Made by a program: the position numbers and the translations under genes
The notes under the pieces: model-generated
Seen by the model: only the letters and a program-made list of their open reading frames with translations
The model's database searches: none
What the model was told of the DNA's origin: nothing
Part shown: positions 24,176 through 37,640 of the stretch, piece by piece
How the letters are laid out: every line of letters starts with the position of its first letter
How positions within the stretch are numbered: the first letter of the stretch is position 1
DNA from: Lycocorax pyrrhopterus obiensis
Lineage: Eukaryota > Chordata > Aves > Passeriformes > Paradisaeidae
DNA: 64,000 nt
Direction of reading: 5' to 3'
NCBI GenBank assembly: GCA_014706295.1
Contig: JACSVZ010000007.1
Span: forward strand, 43,042,975-43,106,974

Positions 24176-27100
24176 TCTGAAAACTGCCTCCTCAAATACC
24201 CAGGCAAGTCTAACAGACCAGCTGTGTGGCAATACTCCCCTAAAACCATTCCACAGACTCCACTTCTTTGAAGTGCAGCAGACAAGCTTTGATGGTGGTG
24301 GCAAGGACTTAAGAAGGTTACTGGCATTGTGTTTGAACTGTCACAGCCAGAACCTTCCTAGGTTTCATTGGAGCCTCAAAAAGTGTGGGGACAGGACAGT
24401 TGGTAAATGTAGTCTAGCTTCTAAAAGTTTTTCAGTGATATGTCCCGCCAAAAGGCTCTTCAGGAACTGAAAAAGCAATGGCAGAGAAAGAAGGTCTGGG
24501 CACAGAGGAAGAACTGGTTGCAAGGTAAAAAACATAGTGCAATAAACAGAATGCACTAAATAGTTCCCATGGGAGGGCCCCGGTGGAAAGATTTCTGGGA
24601 TCCATGCTGAGGTCTGAAGATTCATTAGTGGAATTATGAGTGGAAAGGGATGTGGATAGAGACAGCATACATTTTACTGAGAATATGACAATTTTCAGGT
24701 GAGGATTGTCTGCAGAACTGCAGAGGATGACCTAGTAATGCTGAATGTCTGGACAAATAAATAGCAGATTAAATGTGTGTAAACACAAATTGAGGTGTTT
24801 ATATTGGGAGGAGGAGAGAAAAGAATCGCTATTATGTGTAAGCGATGATGGACTTTGAGCTGCTTCTGATATTTTATTAAATAATTATTTAACAATATTT
24901 GCTCAGGGGTCAATATTTGGCAAGTAAGCACATCTAATACTATGCATTTCTAGGAAGGGAATAAGAGTGAAACAGAAAATATAATGATGTCATTAAATAC
25001 AACCGCACTGGACACTGTCATCCTGTCATTTTAATCTCATAAAGGGGAGAAGGGCAAAAAAGATCATCAAAGGTCATTAGAGAGACTTCTGTACAAGAAC
25101 TGTCATTACAGTCTGGGGCTCTTTGTAACAGAACTGATGGAAAAAGGGTATGACAGTGGGGAATCATAGTGTACTTTCTGTTTCTTTTCGAATATAGTGA
25201 CTAAGTGGCATCAAAAGACAAACGCAGGGCAAGCTTCAGAACAATCAAAAAGAAATATGATGGCAATTAAAGTCATGGAAGTCCTTGCCATGGGATGTTA
25301 CTGTGCCTGGAAAAACTCACAGAAGAAAAATTATTGATGGTATATGAAATACAAAGACATCAGTTTCTGCATGCAGACTCTCACAGCCTCAGATAAGTGG
25401 AGTCTGTGAAATGGTTTGATGGGTGGATATTGCTGCACACATGCTCCATTAGACTTGCTTGGGTATTTGAAGAGGTGGTTTTCAGGTATATGTAATATGT
25501 AGAATTTTATGTTTTAAATGTTTATTTTATATGTTTGTGGACAATTTAATGTTCAAATATTTCCTGATACAGGTACACTATTTCTAGGTTCCTTGCAGTA
25601 TTTCCAAGTTGATATTCCATTTGCTTTGCCTTATATTAACTACAGGGTGCCACAACCCATCAGAGGCCGTAGCACACATAATCCCTTCATTGCAAGTATT
25701 GCATAGCAAGGTCATGTTCCTGAAGGCTTGTACACAGCCGAGGGGGAAGGCAGCAGAGAATCAATTTGGTATGAAGTTTGACATATGGATTTGTGCAGTA
25801 ATGTGTAGATGTGGAAGTGAGATGTGTTAGGAAGAGCTGGAGGAAGAGAGACAGAAGGTTTGAGAAACGGCTGGAGTGCCCCGTGTTGGCAGGAAGTGTA
25901 ATAGTCCCCCTTTCAATGAAAACAAGTGTTCATATGTGTAGGCAGCCTACATTTGAGGAAGTTGCTTTAAGTGAAAAGAAAAACAAGGAGGGCTAGATGA
26001 ATCCCAGATGTTTGCAGGGAAGTGCAAAACAGCTTGCCTTCTTTTACCGTCTGTAATTATTAAGGCCCCCAAAACAATTGATCAGAAATGAGTATATTAG
26101 AAGCAGTTTTACAACTCTGCTTGTTGAGCTGTGTTGTAAAAGGATTTGTCTTTCAGTAAAGATGATCTTTCCATGTATGGAATTGGGAATTCTGTAAAGG
26201 TTTGCAGGGAGATTTCCAATAGGAAAATCTCCCCAGATCACTATGGGCTGTGGTAGCAGTAGACAGCTCTCAAGCCTTATCCTGGATTTCGGGATTTTTC
26301 CATCCATGACTAACAGTCAGACAGTGAACATTTGTATTTTTTTTCCCAGTGGTTGTAACTGTGGAAGTAACTATTAAGAAAGTTTATTACTGCCCAACTG
26401 GACCCCTTTTCGGAGCACTGAATCCATCTGGAGTTGTCTTTTACAGGAGACTTAAAACCCAAGGAGCATTTTTTACTTGCTCAGAAAGGTGGACTGATGC
26501 TGTGTAAAAAAAAGGATGAAAAGTGTTTACCCTACTGGGACAAACTTCAGAGAATAATAGATATTAGAAATAGTGAACATCTGCCAGGTCACCTTGTCCA
26601 TCTTCTCCTGCCAGGAGTGCCATTGTTCCCTTCAGTGTATTAACTTGGAAACGTTTCTACAAAGAGTTATTCTCCATGGGACTGTGACTGTCATTTTCTG
26701 TGTTCTGTTTACTGCTGCTAAAGATGTCTTAAGGACAAGTAAGACTTCTCTTTGCACCTTGATTTCTTTGCATTTTGGGTACTGGAGACTTAACAGCAAA
26801 TATATATAACAGTAAAAAGCAACTAAATTAAAAAGAATTATTATTTGGAGAATAACATGTATTAGCACTATTGAGTTAATAAAAGACTTTCTCAACTAAA
26901 AAATCATGAAAAGCAGGCCAAAGTTATTCAACAGACAAGTGGCAGGATCAGGAATAAAAACCAGGAAACATAACACCTGATTCCGTTGCTTAACTCAGCA
27001 GAATACAAATGTCTGATACTCAAATTGAGTCTGTAGTCATATGTCCTCTTCCTAATTGAGTGATGTGTGGCATGTAAGGGTTTCAAAATGTCAGAGAATT

Positions 27101-27529
27101 TTGTGGTCCAAAAGCCCCTCCGTACCCAGCTAGCTCAGCCTTCAGGTGATTATCTAATTATCCCCACTTATACGTGGATTCAGAGTGTTCATAAACAGCA
27201 AACATCAAGCCTCACTTTCTCCCGTGTCCCCCACATTACATCTAATAATTTGAACTTCTTTTTAAGTTTTTGTGTTGGTTATCCACCTCCTACTACAAAA
27301 GCAATTGGGCCTTTAATCTGTTTGGAATTTATGTGACAATGGCTCCTAAATGTGGATTCTTTCGATGCAGTTTTCTACTGGAACAAAGATGCTTCAGAAA
27401 TCTGGTGGTTTTCCTTTATCTGCTGTAATCAAGTCTTTTCTTTATTTGTCTTTCAAAAAAGGAAACCAGTGGAGCTCCTTGTCTTTTACTCTAAGGCATT
27501 TATTCTAGTTTTCAAATCCTGTTGAAGCT
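24176..27529 (+). other. NRXN3: NRXN3 long intron, unassigned segment
   Basis: No gene, RNA or repeat recognised. 24176-24360 could be further repeat-derived sequence, but I do not recognise the family. The rest is ordinary AT-rich intron. Confidence 0.65.
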
Positions 27530-28104
27530 CCTTGATATATTCTTTGCAACTATTTAGAGTCCTTTCTTTAAGAAAATGTAGACATTAGAACGATACCTAG
27601 GGTTACAGTGCATATGGTATCAGTGCTGCATATTGCACTAGTCGTTTGTCCTGAGACTGTACTGCCCTTTTGCCCATAGTGTTTTACTGGAGGCTCACAT
27701 TTTCTCCTCTGATGTTTTCTGAATTGTCTTCAAAGGTGCAGCTCCCTTGCAGCTTCCCCTTCCTGGTTCATGGCCTATCTTCCATGTTTTTAAGCTTATA
27801 TATTTGAGTATTCAAATGTTTTAAAAGCTGCTTGGAATGAAAGGGCCTGGACTTCCATGCTCTATGGATCACTTTGTATGACTGATCTGTCATTAAGGTT
27901 GTTCAGTGGTCTGCCAAACTTGGTGTTACCTTCAAGTATCAGCTTCAGTGCTTTTTATATTTACTTCTAGGTAATTGACAAAATATTTAATACTATTGCA
28001 TCAAACATAGATTCTTATGGTGCATTAGAAATGCCGTTTATCAGTAGTGCTACCCCACTGACAAATACTTTGTGAGACTTGTCAGCTGAGGACTGATGAT
28101 CCAA

Positions 28105-28142
<38 letters not shown>

Positions 28143-28615
28143 GTCTATCTATCTATCTATCTATCTATCTAATGTTATGTCCTGTTTTGTTCTTATATGC
28201 TGTTTATTTGAGCAGAATTGTCTTCTGGTGTTCAGCCAAATATCTTAAAAAATGTTTCATCTGTGCTTTCACCACTGTCATTCAAATTATATCAGGTTTA
28301 TTTGACAAAATCTCCTTTTACACAGGAGGATCTAATGACATTAAGCATTGTTTTCCTCTCCTTTAATGTTTTTATTAAACACTTCAGATAGAAGCTGTTG
28401 TGCTATTTCCTCCAGGGTTGATGTTTCCTCCAGGCTAAACCATTCTACAGTTATACATCTTGTCCTGTTTGGCTTTTTAAAACGTTCACACAACATTATC
28501 ATTCTTTTATTCTTCTGTTATTTTTCTGTTATTCCAAGATTAAAAATAAACCCCAGTGGATCATAAATCTCCTCATTCAGCTCTTTTAAGAAATTGGAGC
28601 AAGTGACCCAAGTCT
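27530..28615 (-). mobile_element. Ancient CR1/L3-like LINE fragment, antisense
   Basis: Diverged segment whose + strand follows the order of a reversed CR1-clade ORF2. One block is GTCTGCCAAACTTGGTGTTA (about 27910-27930). Next come TAATTGACAAAATATTTAAT (27972-27991), then TTTATTTGACAAAATCTCC near 28300, and GTTTGGCTTTTTAAAACGTT near 28469. These resemble old CR1/L3 elements shared with crocodilians and turtles. The (CTAT)n microsatellite at 28104-28171 interrupts it. Borders are approximate. No intact frame remains. Confidence 0.6.
28104..28171 (+). repeat. (CTAT)n tetranucleotide microsatellite
   Basis: About 16-17 units of CTAT/ATCT with one interruption (CTGT at about 28141-28144). Long and nearly pure, so probably polymorphic in length. 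It sits inside an old CR1 fragment. Confidence 0.95.
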
Positions 28616-31358
28616 GTGAAATTAAAAATAAAGCATATTTATTCCTGGTAGATGATCAACATCCTCTTTTATTCTCATGGATTGCGAAATACTTTGTCAT
28701 CTTGTGATATAAACACTTGGGTTCTTCATGTATTTATAGCCGACTGAGAAAAAATATTGCATACTTCATAAATTTTATAAGCTGAACCTTTTAAACAAAA
28801 AATTGCCATCTTGGTGTTATGATAGACTTTTGTATCAAGGTACAACTTTTTTTTTAAGCACGGTGCATCCTATAGTGATTTCATTTTTCCATTGGATCTC
28901 TAGGAAACTTTGCACAGTGCTTCCAACATGAATAGTTGTGATTTGGCTTTATCATTATGCTTTTATCTCTTAAACTAAAGCAGATCTCCTCTCTCAGATG
29001 GAGATTCCTGTAGCATGTAGATTTGGATCAGCTTGTAACCTACCTTTCGGTGAAATAAATGGAACTAGTTGGATAGCTTACCCACTATAGTATAAGATTA
29101 AGATTTTTTTGTGTTCTTTGATGTTTTTTAACATATTTTTAAAACCATAGGCAAGATAACAGGCCACAGTATTATTAGATGATTTCACTAATACTATATA
29201 TATAATCAGTGGCTTTTGTCTGTACTTTCTTGATAGTTTCCTACTTTGACACTGAAGAATCACAGTTAGCCCCCTTCAGAACTGCTTTACAAAGGCATTT
29301 CGTGTTCAATTGGTTATGCAGCAAGGCATGCATGCTCTTTTCATAGTCACTATTTGGAAGGCTTAGATACGGTTCCCATTGTGTGAGAGCTGCTTACAGT
29401 CTTTGATCCTAAATCTATAATCTAGCAATGGCCTGAACTGAAATAATGTGTCTGAGTATGTATTATTATATGCATGTCAAAGTGACGAGTAATCTGAATT
29501 TTAGCTATCTTATTGTTCTTTTCCAAAAAACCACCTTAGGTGTCATGACTCTGTAGTATCCGGAAGTTGCTCTGTGGTTGCAGTTCAATTGAGGTAGGAC
29601 TGAAAGTTTCTGGGCAGTGTCACTTTCCCCTGTATGCTGCCTCAGTCTGTCTCTCTCTGGCACCTGGAAAAAAAAATTATTTATTAATAATGCTTCTTCA
29701 ATAAAATTATAAGAAACTTCAAAGAAAAGTATACCTGTTTGCATATTTCCTCTTCTTGTCCTTAATTTTTTTGATCCAAGGGATCCTAGGACATTGAAAT
29801 AAGACTGCAGTCCTAAATTTTTGGTAATTGATGGTGTAGGATGATCATTATGTTTCTCTGTGCTAGTGGAAACTTGCGGTTTGGCTACTGCCACTTGCTA
29901 CCTCCTCACTTCCCTGTCCACACCAGTATCTTCAACATGTAATAATCAATAGTAATTGTAGTAATAGCAGTAATAATGTAATAGTAATGCTCCTTTAGTG
30001 GCATAGATTTTATGTTCAGTCTGGCAAAATGAAACTTGGTTTTAGAAGGCAGTGACTATGCATCTTATACCTCTTACAGGAACATGCAAGCCAAGTTTGC
30101 AGGATGTGATTAACATGAGGGGGTTTATTTTCTTGCTTCAAGCTAATTTTAGGATTTAACTTCCAGGGTCTAATACTTCTACATAAGCAAGGAAGAAAAT
30201 AGCAAGAGGCTGATGATCTGCTTTTAAGAGACATGTTAGCCTATGCAGGACAAAACAAATTTGTAGCACAGTGCAGAAACAGCAGTTGAGAACTTTTGTA
30301 TTCTTTGGCTTCTGAACTTTTGTGGCTTTGTGAGAGACTAATGGGACCTGGGACAGATGTCTCCAACCTATCTTTCCTTTTAGAAGGTCTTGGGAAATAA
30401 TTCTTACCCTTAGTAATGCCTGTTGATAGACCTGCATGCAAATGATGGGTTTGCAGTGAAAGGTGTCAGGCTTGTGAGTGCCAGAACAATATGAGATTCT
30501 TGTGCTTTGAAGGGCAAAGAAATTGTGTTACAAAACCGTACAAACCTTATGACAGAGTGACTGAGGAGTTAGAGAAATAAATTGCCTGTTTTGGTTACTA
30601 TTTATATTGCTCCCAAAGTAAAATGGGGAAGCATGGGGTAGCTGAAAAATGCAACCCTTTCAAAGTGTATTGCCCTAGGGAAAGAAAGAGAAAAAAAAAA
30701 AGAGTGTAGTAAAGTATAGAAAACAGCAGCACTTTCAGAGTGCCGTAGCCATTACCACTAATCCTCTCCTTTTGAGTGCCTTATGTGTGAAGGACCCAAG
30801 CCAAGCAGAACAATGACTGCCTGGGAATGGCAGGACACAGCAATGCTGGGAAGCATCATGAGCTGAACATATATTCTCTAGCAACGTACTTTTCAGCATT
30901 TTCCTCTTAATATTCTGCACATGGGGCTTTTTTATGTGGTTGTTGTGTGGTTTTTTTTTCTTTTTCTTAATTGCCTATTTGAAATAGTAAAATAATCAGA
31001 GCTGACATTGAGTTATTTGGACTTGGAACAGGACTGCAGGCAATAATGTGCCCAATCCAATATAGCTTACATTAGAAATACTCAAAAGCCCCAGTTGTCA
31101 TTTTCTTTGTTTCCTCCCTCATCTGTGCTTCTTTCAGGTTTGCCCATGCCAATGTGAAAAAAGAGAAATGTATGAAGGAGCATGCTTAGGTTCATCAAAG
31201 TCCATTGATGTCCCATGTACAGCAAAGTTACTTGCACCTTCTGAACTGATATCTTACTTCTGGATATACTGGAGGGTGTGGAAAGGCTGAATTTTCAGTC
31301 AAAAGTATTCTGGTGTACTCACCTCCACCAGTCTTTTCTCTAGGAAATGGTAACTCCA
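28616..31358 (+). other. NRXN3: NRXN3 long intron, unassigned segment
   Basis: AT-rich intron without recognised genes or repeats. Small AT-rich and A-run patches occur at 29669-29700, 29940-29990 and 30688-30700. Confidence 0.7.
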
Positions 31359-31900
31359 TGTCATGGTTTAACCCCAGCCAGCAGCCAAGCACCGCGCAGC
31401 CACCCGCAGGGTGGGGGAGAGAATCAGAAGGGCAAAACTGAGAACACTCGTAGGTTGAGATAAAGAAAATTTAATAGAAAAAACAAAAGCCACATATGCA
31501 AGCAAAGCAAAACAAGGAATTAATTCCCTGCTTCCCATGGCAGGCAGGTGTTCAACCATCTCCAGGAGAGCAGGGTTCCATCATATGTAAAAGTGACTTG
31601 GGAAGACAAACACCATCACTCCCCTCCTCCTCCTTCCCCCCACTTTCTATACTGAGTATGATGGTCTGGAATATCTCTTTGGGCATTTGGGGTTGGCTGC
31701 CCTGGCTGAGTCTCCTTCCAACTTCCTTGCTAGTGTGACAATATGGAAAGCAGAAAAGGCCTTGGCTCTGTGTAAGCCCTGCTCAGCAATAACAAAAACA
31801 TCTCTCTGTTATCAACCCTGTGCTCAGCACAAATCCAAAGCACAGCCCCATACCAGCCACTGTGAAGAAAATTAACTTTACCTCAGCCCAAACCAGCACA
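31359..31900 (-). mobile_element. Avian ERV solo LTR, 542 bp, antisense
   Basis: Ends are TGTCATGGTTTAACCCCAGCC on the left and CTCAGCCCAAACCAGCACA on the right, giving the TG...CA and imperfect inverted termini of an LTR. On the minus strand a degenerate TATA (AGTATAGAAAG, about 31642-31652) precedes an ATTAAA polyadenylation signal (about 31469-31474). The family is one I recall as abundant in Neoaves. No target-site duplication is evident (ACTCCA versus GTGTTT flanks), so the site may be decayed. A related copy lies at 56426. No viral genes adjoin. Confidence 0.8.
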
Positions 31901-32186
31901 GTGTTTCAATAAAAACATATGCTCTTGCTTTGTGAGCTACTTTTAGGGAAAGAGAAGGATAGCAGTTACTAGAATGCCAAGCAGCTTGTTGGTCACAGAG
32001 CTGCGTAAGAACAGAATGTGGGGATCTGCATGCAGATGATGTGCATTCTTCTAATTCTACTTTTACTGTCTGGGATAAACATGGACTGGGCATCAGTTAT
32101 GGGGTGGTGAGCAATTGTGTGGTGCATCACTTGCCTATCTTGGGTTTTATTCCTCTTTCCTTTGTTGTCTCCTTTTTCTTCATCTT

Positions 32187-32225
32187 TATTATTATTAGTA
32201 GTAGTAGTAGTAGCAGTATTAGTAT
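32187..32225 (+). repeat. (ATT)n/(AGT)n trinucleotide run
   Basis: ATTATTATT followed by about five AGT units and degenerate continuation. Low-complexity microsatellite. Confidence 0.75.
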
Positions 32226-33398
32226 TAAACTGTTCTTATCTCAGCCTACAGGTTTTACCTTTTATTTTACTTATGATTCTCCTCCCTATCCCATGTGGTG
32301 CTTTGTTGCTGGCTAGGGTTAAATCACAACAGCATAGCCTAAAAATCACAAATGAAGAGATGAGTACACATGTACACATGTATGCACATAGAGCAGAGTG
32401 CATGCAGGTACTGTTTACAAATGTGTACAAACCCACAGACATGCCTTTAGTAGCTAGTGTGGATCTCTACGTGAGTACATAAATACATGTGCTTTCTTAT
32501 GCATCTGTGCACAGTATATGGTTATGTAAATATATGTCAGTACATCTTGGCAAGCAAATATAGCATGTAGGTTGATTACATGTCCAAACATCCAACCAGT
32601 CCTGCACTGAGGAATATAAATGAGTCTTTGCTTCCAGGAACTTTTTCAAGTTTTGTGACTATGTCAGCCATTTTCTCTTATTCCCTTCTTTTTCCTTTCA
32701 GCTGCCAGTAAAACACACAGACAAGTTTTCTTGATATATTAAAAAAAGAATGCCTGACTGATTTCTATGTATTTTGCTATTTTTGACGGTGTTCGCTCAG
32801 TGCAAGGAGACTAAAACTGCTGTAGAGGAGAAACAGTAGGTTCTTTGAGTGCCACATAGACAGACCAATCATTTCCATATTCTGGTCATTGTGGTCTGGG
32901 TAATAACAAGAACAGAGCCCTCTTCTCAATGCCCCTCCTCCAAAGGAGGCAACTCCGGAAAGGGAAGTTCACCATGTTCTGAGACTTTTGCCATCACCGT
33001 AGTACCTCAGTGTTCCGTAAAGGTTGGAAAGGGTTGTTGGGACTTAAACCTCTAAAGTACATGGGAATTCCACTTAAATAGAAAGGTTTAGGCGAATTCT
33101 CACCAGATCTACGAAAGGCAGATTTTGTTTTATGCCTGCTAGTGTTTGATGAATGTAAGCTCTATTGCTCTGCTTAAGATCTGGTATAGATAATTTTTCA
33201 GCAGTAAGACAGTACTGATCTAACCAGAAAATGTAAGTAAATTAGTCTTGTATCAAAGAAGCTTTCTTAGATGTGAGATCAGTCCTCCTTGGGCTCCACA
33301 GAGTGGAGATGGGAACCCCATGCCTGGGTGCATTAAAATGGCATTGCAACAAAAGTAAACAAACTGAGGGAAAGGTTTACTACTGTTCAGTATTTACG

Positions 33399-33545
33399 TT
33401 ATAGAATTTCAAAACTGAAATTCTATAATTTAATATATATTTATTAATATATTAATCAATTATATTAATATAATTTATATGATCTAATAGATAAATTAGA
33501 TTATATAAATCTATTTAATTTATGTAGTAAATAGATTATTTGCAC
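33399..33545 (+). repeat. Perfect hairpin followed by AT-rich palindromic tract
   Basis: TTATAGAATTTCA (33399-33411), loop AAAC, then its exact reverse complement TGAAATTCTATAA (33416-33428). This is followed by about 115 bp of nearly pure A/T with several overlapping imperfect inverted repeats (for example around AATTAGATT and AATCTATTTAATT, 33494-33525). It could extrude as a cruciform; no gene-related role is evident. Confidence 0.85.
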
Positions 33546-36500
33546 TGATCTGTGTTACCAAAATATTTTCTCCAGCTATGCCTTAGGCACAGGGCAGTAA
33601 TTAGGAAGAAAGAATATTCCTTTTGCCATCTATTGGCTTGTATGAATTCAGTTCCCTCTTCCACTTTCTCAAAATCAGGGATAGTGGCCCTTAATGAGGG
33701 AGTGGAAAATAATACAATATTAAATAAACTAAAGTCAAGACACTAATATTCACAGAGTAACAGACTGCTCCGTAGGAATTTCTTGTAGAAAGTATTTCTA
33801 CAATGGTGTGATCTATTTTTTCTAGCTCCCTTTGTGCTGGGAACCAGCTAATCAGGTGTTTCTTTTGTCTGGTGCTTAGTGCTGACTCCAGTCCTGACCT
33901 CTCTCCTTTCTGAAGAGCTCTCTCTCCTTGTGATTGCAGCAGCCCACCTACTTTGAGAAGGAAGTGTAATCTGGTGCTGAATTGGGTGCTGAGGTCCTCA
34001 TCTGTCTCCCATTCCTGCTTCTCATTTCAGTGCTTCCACTGGGAAATGTCACCTGTGTTTGCTTTTGTTTCTGCTTTTATGTGCTTTCTTTAAAGTTCTC
34101 TCACTGTGGCAGCAGTTCTGGCTGTGCTGAATGCTTGCATATCCCCTCTTGTCCCCGGGAGCTGCTGGACTTACGCTTCATGCACACAGCTTCCAGACTG
34201 AAGCAAGGGATGAAGGTGAAGTTTTGCCAGCAGCCTTGGTGTACTCTGGTAGTGCCACTGGGTTCTTTGCATATATGGGTACTCTTCCCCAAGAAACCTA
34301 TAAAGGTGGTGGGGGCAGGGGAGAATTTGGTTAGTAAGAGTTTCTCTGGAGGCAAGATGAAACCATATGAACAGCTGAGGGGGGACTGTCCCATTCCAAG
34401 CCTCCCTTTATTGGTCTCAGACAGTGTTGCACTGTGCACTAAAGCTGTGGCTGGTGCAGCTGGGTGGCTTCTGGATGAACAGATGAACTAGGCTTTTTGG
34501 CATTGTGGCAACTGGGCCTCAGTCCCAAATAGAAGATAGGTATTGAATTTTTTTTTTTAATTTTCCCCCCTTTTCCTTTTATTAGTGCTGCAAAACTTAG
34601 AGATGAAGGTCACAGATGAGAGAGTTTTTAGATACACATGAGAGAAAGATATAAAAGTGCTTATGGTTCTTTTTCTCACATCAGGTTGGGGGTTATAAGA
34701 TGACAGTATTTTTTCCCTTGATGCCTCTTGCAGGTAGGGAATTAACTACATTCCCTGCCCTCTACAGCAAATATTCAAGCAAATAGTTAGCTCATCACAT
34801 CACTGTTTTCACACAACGTAAGGCCCAGTGCAGATAAATAGCTGAGGAATCCTACCTTTGAAGAGTCTGAACTATGTTCCATGCCATATAATTTGAAGAG
34901 AGATGAGCAGAGAGATCCTGGAGAGATGTCGGTGTTGGCAAGTTTTGGCACAGGGCAAAAAGAGAGGCATTAAAAAAGAAGCTTAGAATGCCATAGTATT
35001 TTGGGCTAGACATATGGAGATAGTCCTTCTCCTCCTCACCAGTCCATCTGGACCTGTGACAGATGGTGTCAGCCATGGGATAGTGTCATCCTGCCAATGG
35101 GAGTTCTTCAGCAGACCCAGAGTGTCTTTGGTCCCTCACAGGAGGAGAGCCTAGCTTAAGGCATGCCTCTTTCTTTGGCTGACACTGCAGATGAAAGGAG
35201 ATGTCAGTGCCCCTGAGACCTTTGTGCTAAGGCTGAGGGAGGGAGACATGCTGGGATGCAGCACCCTCAGCTTCCAGAGCTACAACACTGACACCATCCT
35301 GCTGCAGTGGCACCACTTTTAGTCTGTACAATACTAAATCCACTAAATGCTTCCTCTGTTGCTGTAATCTCACTGTTACTTGAGCAGTGCTCACTTTTGA
35401 GCATGTGCTCTCCCATATGTAATGCTAAATATTTTCAATTTGTTTTTTGCTGGGCAAGTGACAAAAACATAGAAGACTCTGCTGTGGTTGGCACAATTTG
35501 CCTAGCATTTGCTTTGCTTACATTGGAAACCTCAGCAGTGAGACTAATGCTTGCCTGGCATATGGAGACTGAACTACCTTCTTGTACCTACCAGGGATGT
35601 TCTAGTGAAGCAGGCCTGAGGCATATCGGCTAGGGAAGGTAGGTCCAAAGGAGTTTCCACCAGCTGACATTTGTTTTTGTTGCTGCTGGTAAGATTAATT
35701 TTTTTAAAATGTAAATCCATGAAATATTTAAAACTGAATTCATATGTAACATTCTGATATTTTCTGAATCAAATTATTTCATATTTATTATTGAGCTGAC
35801 CCCAAAAAATCTGGAGCCAGTTTAACACAAACGGTATTTTCCTGTCCAGTGCAGTTCATGTGTCCTGTAGGGCCCTTGTGTCTCTTCTCCCAGAGGGATC
35901 AGAGTATTTGGTCAAGCTGCTTTGTGGGAAAACCAGTCATATGTCTCTGCTGATGTCAGGTGGGACACTGACATCATATCACGTGAAAGTATTTCCTGAG
36001 GGAATGGAGACCAGAGGCAAAAATGGGGACCACTATTGCAAGTAAATGCAATGCCTGAAAAAGACTGGTTTAACATAAACCAGTTAAATTAATGTAAAGT
36101 TTTTCTGTTAAGTTTGATAAAACTAAACTTGCCATTTTGGGTTGTTACAGATTGTAGTGAAGCATTTCATTGCTAATTCTCTGTGAGGCAAATGGAATTC
36201 TGTGTTAGAAAGAATGCTTCTGATGGAAGCATTCACCCAGCCATACTAAACAGATCTATTTCCTGAGATAGGTCTTTTGTACTTTCACAACCTTAGGTGG
36301 ATTTGAAATACAATGAAATCACTAAATGGAGTGTTATTTGCTAAGTCATTGTCTGATAGACTTTTCAGTGTAATAAGGTTCAAGCCTTAAATGATCAATG
36401 GGGCCATCCTAAAATAATTCCTCTCAGCCTTTCAGATGAAATTCTTAAGACACTTGACAGTAATCATTTCCTCACTTAATCATCACTGAACCAAGCTCGA

Positions 36501-36894
36501 CAGATTTAGCTTGTGCTTACTAGACAAATCTGAGATTTCAGGATGCATTTGGGAGGAGCAGAGTCTTCTGTAACTGGTGAATGTCTGTATAAGCTCACTA
36601 CAGAACTGAATGTAATTGAAGTCAACTCCTGCATTCTGGTAATGAAGCTGCTGTGATAATGATTTTCTAGAAAAAAAAAATTTAAATAATTATTTATTTT
36701 TTTATTTTAGCTCTCAAGCCTTCATTCACTAGGAAGGTAATTTGTAAATTTAAGCTCTTCAAATTTGTGAGGTGTCAGTATTGTGTTAATAGAAGGTTTA
36801 TTCTTCCTTTCTGTGCCTGAGCACTAGGTAAGTCTTTAGATACAGAGTACTTCGCTCTTTCACGTGTTCCTCTACCCTTCCCACATCCCCCAAC

Positions 36895-37640
36895 ACAGAA
36901 TCATAGAAAATAAAACTAGAATGGACCATGAGAGATTATCTACTCCTTTACACTTCCACTGTCCCAAAACAAAATCAATGACATCTATGTGAGTCTTGAC
37001 AGCAATTTTTTTGGCCTGAAATTAAAGGCCTCCAGTGATCGTTGCTCTTCAGACAATCTCTTCCAGTGCTTCACTATTCTTAAGTTAAAAAAACCCTTTT
37101 TCTAACACTTTCTTTCTGTAATTTTTTGCCAATTATTTCTTGTCCTTTTCAGCATGGGTACAAAGAAGAGATTGTTCATTTGTGCTTTGTAGCAGCCCTT
37201 TTCTATTTGAACACTTTATAGTGTCTCCTTTCAAACTTTTTTCTGTTTTCTAGACCCCTTGTTATTTTCATTGCTCTTGTCAGGACTCTTTCCAGTAGTT
37301 CCACTCCTTTCTTGAAGTACAATTCTCCAAACTGGAGATGATCTTCAGCAGAGTACAGCACTATATGTCTCCATGCATTCCAGCATGCATCTTTCAACCC
37401 ACCCAATGAATGATTTTCTCTGTGTAGCTGGGTTTATTTCTTCTATTTTGTTTTACCTCTGCACTAGGCTCAGTGTAAAACAGAGAATTTCTTCATTATT
37501 GTATATGGATGAATATTTTTAAAGTACAGACATATCTTCTCTATGTCCTTATATCCAGAAATACATCTAAGGTACAAATTGCTTTTCAGGGCTAGCATGA
37601 GGTGTATCTGTGTCTGTGGCATAGGTGAGGAATATCACAG
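36895..37640 (-). mobile_element. CR1 LINE fragment, antisense, diverged
   Basis: The + strand opens with AGAATCATAGAAAATAAAAC, the typical reversed CR1 3' end. It continues with blocks matching the reversed ORF2 C-terminus: TCTTCCAGTGCTTCACTATTC near 37059, and CAGGACTCTTTCCAGTAGTTCC near 37280. The minus frame 37203-37406 retains LLERVLTRAMKITRGLEN-like residues. Older than the copy at 23368. The right edge is uncertain. Confidence 0.75.

Larger units (their letters stand above)
31901..36894 (+). other. NRXN3: NRXN3 long intron, unassigned segment
   Basis: Contains an ATT/AGT trinucleotide run (32187-32225), an AT-rich palindromic patch (33399-33545, listed separately) and a 9-bp hairpin (36064-36084). 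The 169-codon frame at 33982-34491 has no recognisable domain or splice context and I regard it as chance. Nothing else recognised. Confidence 0.7.

Noticed and set aside
33982..34491. 169-codon open frame in the long intron
   Set aside because: No domain, no homology I recognise, no splice-site context, low-complexity Cys/Phe-rich start. Length is reachable by chance in 64 kb.
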